A stretch of DNA of 64,000 nucleotides from Roseobacter sp. MED193 (GTDB lineage Bacteria > Pseudomonadota > Alphaproteobacteria > Rhodobacterales > Rhodobacteraceae). Under the pieces are notes generated by a model that had not been told where the DNA came from, did no database searches, and saw only the letters and a list, made by a program, of their open reading frames with translations. Positions 55,701 through 63,084 of this stretch are shown piece after piece. Both the position numbers and the translations under genes were made by a program. Every line of letters begins with the position of its first letter. Position 1 is the first letter of the stretch. The stretch is taken from NCBI RefSeq assembly GCF_000152965.1, contig NZ_CH902583.1, forward strand, positions 993,002 through 1,057,001, written 5' to 3'.

Positions 55701-56439
55701 AGTTGTACCAATCAGCCGATTCAGGCACATCGGTCTGCTCGCCCCAGATCATTGGCGAGGCTGGCGGCAGATCGCAGTACCAATCATAAAAGGACATGCA
55801 GACGCCGCCCATCAGCGACAGATAGCGCGACCCTGCCGCGTAAGAGATCATCGACATCGCAGGAATTGGCGAGAAGCCAAAGATACGGTCAGGGCCATAG
55901 GTCTTGGCGGTATAGGCGTTGGCAGCGGCGGTGATTTCGGTGGCCTCATCCCAGGTGGCGCGCACAAAGCCGCCCTTGCCGCGGGTCTCAACATAAGAGG
56001 CACGCAGGATCGGATCACTCTGCAGCTTGGTCCAGGCCTCAATCGGGCTCATGCTGGCGCGCATCTTGCGCCAGATCTTCATCAGGCGGCCACGCACCAG
56101 TGGATTTTTCACCCGGTTGGCGGAATAGAGATACCAGCTGTAGCTGGCGCCCCGGGCACAGCCGCGTGGCTCATGGTTGGGCAGATCCGGGCGAGTGCGC
56201 GGATAATCGGTCTGCTGCGTTTCCCAGGTGACGATCCCGGATTTCACATAGATCTTCCAAGAACAAGACCCCGTGCAGTTCACTCCATGGGTGGAACGCA
56301 CGACCTTATCGTGGCGCCAGCGGTTGCGATATGTGTCTTCCCAGTCGCGGCTTTCACGGGTGACCTGACCGTGACCGTTGGAGAATGTTTCGAGTTCTTT
56401 GGACTGAAGGAAGTTTAGCCTGTCGAGCAGATGGCTCAT
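52711..56439 (-). CDS. narG: Respiratory nitrate reductase alpha subunit
   Basis: Catalytic molybdenum subunit (bis-MGD) reducing nitrate to nitrite on the cytoplasmic face. 1242 residues. The N-terminal [4Fe-4S] site with His ligand is HGVNCTGSC (His51, Cys55, Cys59). The molybdenum Asp lies in [13 protein letters not shown] near residue 220, followed by [36 protein letters not shown]. The N-terminal [11 protein letters not shown] motif with no Tat Arg-Arg is as in other NarG proteins, held inside by NarI. Follows narK2 by 78 bp. Confidence 0.98.
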   Translation of the reverse strand: [1242 protein letters not shown]

Positions 56440-56517
56440 GGGGTCTCTCCTTGGGATAGCGGATGGATTGGCGAGCTTGCCCCGGCCAGCCTGTGGCCAG
56501 GGCGGGCTTTTGGCTCA

Positions 56518-58125
56518 TCAGGGGTTCTTGATGTAGGCGCCCGGGCGCAGGTAGAACCACCAGTTGATCGCGATGCAGACGCCGTAGAAGATGGCAAAAC
56601 CGTAGAGCGCATACTCTGGGGTTGCGGCTTTGATCTGTTCCCCAAACACTTTGGGGATGATGAAGGCGCCATAGGCGGCCACAGCGGCGGTCCACCCCAG
56701 AACCGGGCCAGCCTGTTCTTTGTTGAAAGCCACAGCGATGGTGCGGAAGGTCGAACCATTGCCGATACCTGTGGCGGCAAACAGGATCAGGAACAGCACC
56801 ATGAAGGGGAAGAAATACTGCTCAGGAGTTGCCGAGACATAGGCCTGCTTGAGGAAGTAGGCCACACCCAGGGCCGAAGCCACCATGACAATTGAGATCC
56901 ACTGCGTGACCCGGGCACCCCCCAGTTTGTCAGCCATCATGCCGCCAATGGGACGGATCAAGGCGCCGATGAAGGGGCCCATCCAGGCATACATCAAGGC
57001 AGATGGGCCATTGGGGTTGGCAAGGTCATGGGTCATGACGCCATCGACTTCGACGTGGCTAAAGCCAAAGACCACTTTGATCGCCAGGGCAAAGGTCGCC
57101 GCATAACCGATGAAGGAGCCAAAGGTCATGGTGTAGATGACGGTCATTGCCCAGGTGTGCTTGTTGCCAAAGATCTTGTACTGACGGCTGAGGTTCTGAC
57201 CGATCTGACCGGGGATCAGCTTTAGCAAAAACACGGTCAGCGCGATGACGATGGGCAGCACGATCCACTTCGAGATCATGAAGCCGGACCCGCCCACCTT
57301 GGCGGGCAGCATCAGCCACAGACCAAAGGCCGCTGTCACAAACCCAATAAGCAGCATGAAAGTGATGGTCGAAAAGGCACCAACAGGGCTGGGAATATCC
57401 GGGCTGACGTGCGCGTCGCGGATGTTGTTCATGCCGAACCAACCGGCAAAGGCAAGCGGGATCAGGGCCAACAACCAGACGTAGCCAGCGTTATGGATAT
57501 AGGTCTCGGTCCCTGCGGGGATCTTACCGATCAGCGTGCCGGAGGTGTTTTCAAGGATCATTGGCTCGCCGCCAAACAGACCAAATGTCATCACCAGCGG
57601 AATAACGATCTGCATGGTGGTCACACCAAAGTTGCCCAGACCCGCGTTCATGCCCAGCGCATAGCCCTGCACCTTTTTGGGGTAGAAAAACGAGATGTTG
57701 GACATCGAGGAGGAGAAGTTACCGCCCCCAATCCCCGACAGGAAGGCCAGCACCTGGAACTGCCAGAGCGGCGTGTCAGGGTTTTGCAGCGCAATACCGG
57801 CGCCCACAGCGGGGATCATCAGCAGGGCTGTCGTAAAAAAGATGGTGTTTCGTCCTCCAGCGATACGGATGAAAAAGGTCGACGGGATCCGCAGGGTCGC
57901 GCCGGTCAGACCGGCAATCGCCGCCAGGGTAAACAGCTCTGACTTTTCAAAGCTGAAGCCGAGGTTGATCATCTGAACGGTGATGATGCCCCAGTAGAGC
58001 CACACCGCAAAACCGCACAGCAGCGAGGGGATCGAAATCCACAGGTTACGAGTGGCGATGGATTTACCCGTAGAGGCCCAATAGCTCTCGTCCTCTGGGG
58101 TGTAATTTCTTAGGTCTTGTCCCAC
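56518..58125 (-). CDS. Nitrate/nitrite transporter, NarK2 type
   Basis: Major facilitator of the NNP family, 535 residues, 12 predicted membrane segments. The two nitrate-signature Gly-rich motifs are GGGNFSSSMSNISFFYP ... GLGNFGVT and GIGNGSTFRTIAVAF, with the substrate Arg residues in GATLRIPSTFFIR and IGALIRPIGG. It resembles E. coli NarK and the C-terminal NarK2 half of Paracoccus NarK, an antiporter of nitrate and nitrite. Encoded as a separate protein here, after NarK1. Confidence 0.94.
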   Translation of the reverse strand: MGQDLRNYTPEDESYWASTGKSIATRNLWISIPSLLCGFAVWLYWGIITVQMINLGFSFEKSELFTLAAIAGLTGATLRIPSTFFIRIAGGRNTIFFTTALLMIPAVGAGIALQNPDTPLWQFQVLAFLSGIGGGNFSSSMSNISFFYPKKVQGYALGMNAGLGNFGVTTMQIVIPLVMTFGLFGGEPMILENTSGTLIGKIPAGTETYIHNAGYVWLLALIPLAFAGWFGMNNIRDAHVSPDIPSPVGAFSTITFMLLIGFVTAAFGLWLMLPAKVGGSGFMISKWIVLPIVIALTVFLLKLIPGQIGQNLSRQYKIFGNKHTWAMTVIYTMTFGSFIGYAATFALAIKVVFGFSHVEVDGVMTHDLANPNGPSALMYAWMGPFIGALIRPIGGMMADKLGGARVTQWISIVMVASALGVAYFLKQAYVSATPEQYFFPFMVLFLILFAATGIGNGSTFRTIAVAFNKEQAGPVLGWTAAVAAYGAFIIPKVFGEQIKAATPEYALYGFAIFYGVCIAINWWFYLRPGAYIKNP

Positions 58126-58185
58126 GTTATTTCCTCCTCGTCATGAGGTTGCGACAGGCCGAGGGTGGCCCGTCCTTATTAGAAT

Positions 58186-59604
58186 TCAGGATTTAGGGGC
58201 TTCGGGGTGCTGGGCGTTCCATTGCTCCACCACAGCAACCGACTGCGCTAGGGCCGCGTTGGCGCGCTCCGCACGGACCCGCAGTGCGTCCAGAGAGGCC
58301 GCCTCGAAGTTGGCTTTTTCCTCTTCTTCCTGCGCCTCAGAGAAACGGACAAAGAAGGCAAGAACCGAGGCGCAGGCGACAGTGACACCAATGACAAAGA
58401 AGACATCGGGCCAGTCCATCGCGCCCTTGAACAAGAAGCCTGCGGCCACTGCACCGGCGTTACCGCCCGCACCCACCACACCGGCAACCGCACCAAGTGC
58501 CTTTTTGTTGATGAAGGGAACCACCGAATAGGTCGCGCCTTCGGCCATCTGAGTGAATAGCGAGAAGATGATCAGCATCGGCAGCGCCAGAAACAGCACC
58601 TGCATCTGGCTGAACACCATCAAGGCACAGCCTTCGCCCAGCAACACGATGAAAAGCCAGAAGCTGCGACCTTTGAGACCCCAAAGCGCGCCAAAGTTGT
58701 CGCCAAAGATACCGCCCAGAGTGCGGGCAAAGATGTTCATCAGCCCAAAGGAGGCCGCAACACCACCCGCAGCCACCAGGCTCAGGTCGAAGTAGTCATA
58801 GAAGTAGAGCGCCGCGACATTGTTGACGGTCAGCTCAATCCCAAAGCAGGCGCCGTAGATCAGGAACAGGATCCAGACCCGGTAATCTGCCATCGCCCGA
58901 AAGTAATCCGCGGTGACCGATTTTTTCGGTGGCAGTTTACCCTGCTCGCGCAACTCCTTGTAGTTTCCTTCGGGCGCATCCTGGGTCAGGAAGTAATAGG
59001 CGATGCCGACCACAAAGATCACAGCACCTACAACCATCATCGACAGGCGCCAGCCAACGGCCTCAGAAAACCCAAAGCCAACCACCAAGACCGAAAACAC
59101 CATGGGCATGGCAAACTGGGTCACACCGCCACCTAGGTTGCCCCAACCGGCGGAGGTCGCATTGGCGGTGCCCACCACATTTGGGGCGAACATGACGGTG
59201 GTATGGTACTGGGTGATTACAAAGGCCGCGCCAATGATGCCGATCAGCAGGCGAAAGAACAGGAAGGTCTCAAAGCTGTCCGCCAGACCGATGCCGGCCA
59301 CTGGAAAGGCCCCAAAGATCAACAGATAGGTATAGGACAGCCTGGGGCCAATCCGGTCACAGAGCCAGCCGATGAAGAAGCGGGCAAAGACCGTCACCGC
59401 CACCGAAGCAATGATCGACCAGCCCACCTGGGATTTGGTCAGTTGCAACTCGTCACGCACGATGATCATCAAAGGCGCGATGCCGAACCAGGCGAAGAAG
59501 CAAGAGAAGAAAGCAAACCAAGTCATGTGGAAGGTGCGGATCTGCACCATCTTCACGTTGAAGAAATTTCCCCAGAGACTGGTTGCCTTGTTTTGAATTT
59601 CCAT
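58186..59604 (-). CDS. Nitrate/proton symporter, NarK1 type
   Basis: NNP-family major facilitator, 472 residues from MEIQNKATSL at 59604, with a GAGGGA site. Twelve membrane helices; TFHMTWFAFFSCFFAWFGIAPLM start, ARFFIGWLCDRIGPR after helix 2, NATSAGWGNLGGGVTQFAMP and GAGGNAGAVAAGFLF nitrate motifs. A Glu-rich cytoplasmic C-terminal tail (AQEEEEKANFEAASLDALRVRAERAN) is coiled-coil-like and unusual in length. In Paracoccus the equivalent is fused to NarK2. First gene of narK1-narK2-narGHJI. FNR-type box 79 bp upstream. Confidence 0.94.
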   Translation of the reverse strand: MEIQNKATSLWGNFFNVKMVQIRTFHMTWFAFFSCFFAWFGIAPLMIIVRDELQLTKSQVGWSIIASVAVTVFARFFIGWLCDRIGPRLSYTYLLIFGAFPVAGIGLADSFETFLFFRLLIGIIGAAFVITQYHTTVMFAPNVVGTANATSAGWGNLGGGVTQFAMPMVFSVLVVGFGFSEAVGWRLSMMVVGAVIFVVGIAYYFLTQDAPEGNYKELREQGKLPPKKSVTADYFRAMADYRVWILFLIYGACFGIELTVNNVAALYFYDYFDLSLVAAGGVAASFGLMNIFARTLGGIFGDNFGALWGLKGRSFWLFIVLLGEGCALMVFSQMQVLFLALPMLIIFSLFTQMAEGATYSVVPFINKKALGAVAGVVGAGGNAGAVAAGFLFKGAMDWPDVFFVIGVTVACASVLAFFVRFSEAQEEEEKANFEAASLDALRVRAERANAALAQSVAVVEQWNAQHPEAPKS

Positions 59605-59682
59605 CGGTGTCCCTCCGAATTTTACGAAGACCCGCTTAGGCGAGTTTGAACAGAGGCTTGCGCCCTTCTTGTTCAAGGCAGT

Positions 59683-59696
59683 TTGATTTAGATCAT
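59683..59696 (-). promoter_or_regulatory. FNR/NarR-type box upstream of narK1
   Basis: TTGATTTAGATCAT matches the FNR/NNR consensus TTGAT-N4-ATCAA with one mismatch. It lies 79 bp upstream of the narK1 ATG, which fits activation of the nar operon. Confidence 0.75.
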
Positions 59697-59797
59697 GAAA
59701 TCAAAATAAATGAAGTGAAATAAATGACTTAACTAATTTCATCAACTGCATTCACCGCAGGTATCAAGGCAACCCTTGGCAAGCTGCAAGCCGAGAG

Positions 59798-59811
59798 TTG
59801 ACATTTATCAA
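59798..59811 (+). promoter_or_regulatory. FNR/NarR-type box upstream of the regulator gene
   Basis: TTGACATTTATCAA, with one mismatch to TTGAT-N4-ATCAA, 50 bp before the ATG of the Crp/Fnr gene. Suggests control of the regulator by itself or by an FNR protein. Confidence 0.72.
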
Positions 59812-59861
59812 GTGAATGCGCGATCAACAGAGATGAAATCTCTCAGCTGGTGACACTAGGC

Positions 59862-60554
59862 ATGCCCGATTCATATTCGCAGGACATTCGGGATTTGCAT
59901 CTGTTTTCCGAAATGGAAGACCAGCATTTCCAGAGCCTTATCCGCGCCGCCTATGTGCAGAATTTTCCGCCACAGATCGAACTGATCACCGAAGGCGACC
60001 CCAGCGATTTCCTGCATGTGCTGCTCACGGGCTCAGTGGATTTATTCTCCAGCTGGAACGATCGGGAAACCAGCATGGCCACGGTGCGCCCCATTTCGAC
60101 CTTCATTCTGGCCGCCACAGTGCGCGACGCCCCCTATCTGATGTCTGCGCGCACCATAGAAAAAAGCCGGATCATGCTGATCCCCAGCCAGAATGTGCGC
60201 GAAGTTTTTGATCAGGACGGACAATTCGCGCGTGCGATCGTGGATGAGCTGGCCCAGTGCTACCGGGGCGTTATCAAAAACACCAAAGACCTGAAGCTGC
60301 GCACCTCGCTGGAGCGACTGGCCAATTATCTGCTGCGCCAGCAGGCCCGCTGTGGCGGTGCTCCGGTCTTTACTCTGGACACCGAAAAGCGCCGCGTGGC
60401 TTCGGTTTTGGGCATGACCTCAGAAAACCTGAGCCGTGCCTTCAAAGGGCTGCGTCCCTATGGGGTCTGCGTCACTGGCAGACAGATCACCATCACCAAT
60501 CAGCAAGATCTTGAAGGCTTTGCCAAACCCAATCCCCTGATAGATCAACGTTAA
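59862..60554 (+). CDS. narR: Crp/Fnr-family regulator, NarR-like
   Basis: A 230-residue activator. The cNMP-type beta-roll is at residues 10-125, the dimer helix EVFDQDGQFARAIVDELAQCYRG near 110-140, and the helix-turn-helix RRVASVLGMTSENLSRAFKGL near 180-200. It lacks the N-terminal cysteine cluster of FNR; its three Cys are scattered, so it does not sense oxygen with an iron-sulfur cluster. Divergent from narK1 with two FNR-type boxes between, as for Paracoccus NarR, which responds to nitrate or nitrite. NnrR/DNR-type nitric oxide sensing is the alternative. Start is ATG 59862; GTG 59850 is also in frame. Confidence 0.88.
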   Translation: MPDSYSQDIRDLHLFSEMEDQHFQSLIRAAYVQNFPPQIELITEGDPSDFLHVLLTGSVDLFSSWNDRETSMATVRPISTFILAATVRDAPYLMSARTIEKSRIMLIPSQNVREVFDQDGQFARAIVDELAQCYRGVIKNTKDLKLRTSLERLANYLLRQQARCGGAPVFTLDTEKRRVASVLGMTSENLSRAFKGLRPYGVCVTGRQITITNQQDLEGFAKPNPLIDQR

Positions 60555-60586
60555 ACACCGGGGCACAGCGGCATCAGGCCCTCAGG

Positions 60587-62035
60587 CTAATTGCGCAGAA
60601 TCTCTAACCGGGCGCGCAGCCCCTGCCGTCCTCGTTCAAAGCGCAGGGTGCCTCCATGTTGCTCTGCAACGGTGGCGACGATGGTCAGCCCCAAGCCAAA
60701 CCCGTCGATTGCGCGACTATTGGCGCCGCGCTGAAACGGGGCCAGCACCTCTTCGATCTCTGCGACGGTTAATTCGGATCCTTCGTCCTCCACCGTGATC
60801 ACCGCTCGATCCGCGTCTGCTTCGAGTTGCACCTCGGCACGGCGGCCGTATTTCAGGGCATTGTCGATCAAATTGGTCAGGGCACGCTGCAGCAAAATGG
60901 GCCGCGCTGTTGCCAGAATCCGACGGGCATCGGGCAAGGCACCCTGCCCTGCGCGCGCGGAAAACAGCGATTGCCCCCCCTGTACCACTTCCGGCTCCAT
61001 GCCACGGTAGCTTACGGGGCGACCCAGATCCTGATAGTCAGCCACCAGGGCCTCCACCAGTGCGGTAAGCGAAACCTGCCGTGGCACCTCCAGGCTCAGT
61101 TCAGATCGCGTATAGGTCAGCACGCTTTCGATCATGCCCGTCATACTGTCGATATCCGCCTCCAGCTTGTGACGCAGGGTCTGGTCCTGGATCAGCGCCG
61201 CACGCAGCCGCAGCCGCGTTGCAGGTGTGCCCAGATCATGGCTCACCCCAGAAAGCACCGTGGCCCGTTTCTCGATCTGGGCCCGCGCGCCTGCCAGGTG
61301 GTCATTCACTGCAGATACAATCTCTTGCAGCTCCGCCGGGCCAGAGACGGAATAGTTGTCCGCCTCCCCCAACAGGCGCGGCCGCCGCAGCAGCCGGGCA
61401 AAGGCCCCAAAGCTGGCCGTGATTTCCGCACTGAGGCTGAGCACAATCGCCAGCCCCACCGCCGCCAGGAGAGCCGCAAGCAGGCGCAGATCGGTCGGGG
61501 CCGCCTGGCAGCTCCAGTAGCCCCCCCCTTCAATCTGCACCCAGCCCCTGTCCCCATATTGGGCAAAGACCGCAGGATCACTGCAATGGCGAGCCAGCAG
61601 TGCCGTGAGCGCCCCCAATTGTTGTGCTGCGGTTGGCCGTGGCGCGGTTTCAAGCTCGGCAATCGCATAGCGCAACAGGTCAGAGACGATCATCAGCCGC
61701 AGAACCGTGCCCAGGTCCGGCCCGTGATCCGCTCCAGACTGGATCGAGATTTCAGTCACAATGCCGCCGCTCTGAACAGCAGGCCGGTTCAGGACTGCCG
61801 CAGCGCCGCCATCGGGAGACAGCGCTGGCGCTGGCAGAACCGTTAGGCCTGTAGGTAAGGGCGTATCGCTTTGCAGGCTCTGATACAGCAAGACACCGGC
61901 CATTTGACTGCGCTCCAGATGCTGCTCCCAGGCCCGTGTTGAGTGCAGCCAGAGCACCGCAGCCCCCAGCCCAAGAGCGAAGCCTGCCAGAATCCACAGG
62001 CGCGCCTGGGTTTTCAGAGCCCAGCCACGGCTCAC
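60587..62035 (-). CDS. Sensor histidine kinase (EnvZ-like)
   Basis: Membrane kinase of 482 residues. TM1 about 12-30, periplasmic sensor about 31-180 with a Cys pair (RHCSDP, YWSCQAAP), TM2 about 183-203, HAMP-like linker, HisKA with phospho-His near 264 in SHDLGTPATRLRL, where the usual Arg of HDLRTP is Gly, and HATPase with NLIDNALKYG, DEGSELTV and GFGLGLTIV. It overlaps the response regulator by 4 bp, so the two are coupled. A similar pair (GtrS/GltR of Pseudomonas) controls glucose uptake, and a sugar-binding protein gene is divergent here, so a sugar signal is plausible. Confidence 0.92.
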   Translation of the reverse strand: MSRGWALKTQARLWILAGFALGLGAAVLWLHSTRAWEQHLERSQMAGVLLYQSLQSDTPLPTGLTVLPAPALSPDGGAAAVLNRPAVQSGGIVTEISIQSGADHGPDLGTVLRLMIVSDLLRYAIAELETAPRPTAAQQLGALTALLARHCSDPAVFAQYGDRGWVQIEGGGYWSCQAAPTDLRLLAALLAAVGLAIVLSLSAEITASFGAFARLLRRPRLLGEADNYSVSGPAELQEIVSAVNDHLAGARAQIEKRATVLSGVSHDLGTPATRLRLRAALIQDQTLRHKLEADIDSMTGMIESVLTYTRSELSLEVPRQVSLTALVEALVADYQDLGRPVSYRGMEPEVVQGGQSLFSARAGQGALPDARRILATARPILLQRALTNLIDNALKYGRRAEVQLEADADRAVITVEDEGSELTVAEIEEVLAPFQRGANSRAIDGFGLGLTIVATVAEQHGGTLRFERGRQGLRARLEILRN

Positions 62036-62778
62036 GCGGGGCTTTCCTCAGTCACATCCACCGCCAGCACATAGCCGACCCCCCGCGCAGTGCGCAGCAT
62101 CTGGGGATCTTTGGGGTCGCTCTCAATCTTTGAACGCAGCCGCCCCACCAGCATATCAATCGCCCGCCCGGTTCCCTCGCTCTCCGCGCCGCTCGCAGCG
62201 GCAAGCCTCTCCGAGAGAGCGGCCTGGATCTCCTCGCGTCTCAGAGGAATATGGGGGTTGGCGAGAAACACCTTGAGCAGGCCACTCTCCCGCTGGGACA
62301 GCGCCACCTGAAACCCCTGCGGGGACAGAACCTCATCGCGCTTGCCGTCATAGCTCCAGCCGCCAAAGCGAAACAGTGCCAACTGGCGGCGATAGACAAG
62401 GGAGGCGCTGCGGCTGGCCCGTTGCAACACCGCCCGCACCCGTGCCAACAACAAATCAGGGTTAAAGGGCTTGGCCACATAGTCGTCGGCCCCGACCTCA
62501 TAACCTGCCATCCGCTGGTGGTCCTGTGACAGGGCAGAGACAAGAATGATCGGCACATCCTGTTCGCGCCGCAGTCGGGCGCAGATTTCAACGCCGCTCT
62601 CGGATCCCAGCATCACGTCCAGCAGGATCAGATCCACCCGCCCCGCCTGCATGCGGTCCCGGATCTCTGCCTCGGTTTGGGCGCCATGGGCGATGAACCC
62701 GTTCTGCTGCAAAAACTGCGTCAGCATGCTACGGGTTTCTTCGTCATCGTCCACCACCAGAAGTCGGGGTATCGTCAT
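62032..62778 (-). CDS. OmpR-family response regulator
   Basis: A 248-residue two-component regulator from MTIPRLLVVDDD at 62778. The receiver domain has Asp pocket VVDDDEE, phospho-Asp about 55 in LILLDVMLG, and Lys in DDYVAKPFNP. The winged-helix output domain (about 150-240) ends RTARGVGYVLAVDV and contains SQRESGLLKVFLANP and RAIDMLVGRLRSKIE. First gene of the kinase operon, divergent from the sugar ABC binding protein. Confidence 0.94.
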   Translation of the reverse strand: MTIPRLLVVDDDEETRSMLTQFLQQNGFIAHGAQTEAEIRDRMQAGRVDLILLDVMLGSESGVEICARLRREQDVPIILVSALSQDHQRMAGYEVGADDYVAKPFNPDLLLARVRAVLQRASRSASLVYRRQLALFRFGGWSYDGKRDEVLSPQGFQVALSQRESGLLKVFLANPHIPLRREEIQAALSERLAAASGAESEGTGRAIDMLVGRLRSKIESDPKDPQMLRTARGVGYVLAVDVTEESPA

Positions 62779-63084
62779 AGCCTCATTCTCTGCCTTTGTT
62801 GTTTGCGCAGACCGCAGTGGAATTCTTGCCTGCAAGACTGCCCCATTTTTAGCGGCAAAGGTATCTCTAGGTAACAAGTTGTAACGGAAGCCGCAGTTTT
62901 CTGCGTTTTGGCGGCTTTGACAGGTTTCTCAGCCATTGCGACATCCCCCTGTGTCGGCGCAGGCTAGCTCTCATAAGACCGTCGCCCAGCAGGCGACATC
63001 TGCGCCAATGCATCTTGGAGGAAGAGGCGGCGCAGTCCAAAGGGGGCTCATTGGGCTCTTTACGACTCTAGGGAGGACGACACT
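62779..63084. other. Divergent promoter region between regulator and sugar transporter
   Basis: A 306-bp region without a gene. It holds a direct repeat at 62871 and a GTCGCC-CAGCA-GGCGAC inverted repeat at 62981-62997, and a GGGAGGA ribosome-binding site at 63071 for the binding protein. Confidence 0.65.
62871..62885. promoter_or_regulatory. Candidate response-regulator box (GTAAC direct repeat)
   Basis: GTAAC-AAGTT-GTAAC, two half-sites 10 bp apart, one helical turn. This is the usual layout of OmpR/PhoB-family operators, and it lies 93 bp upstream of the regulator gene. Confidence 0.5.
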
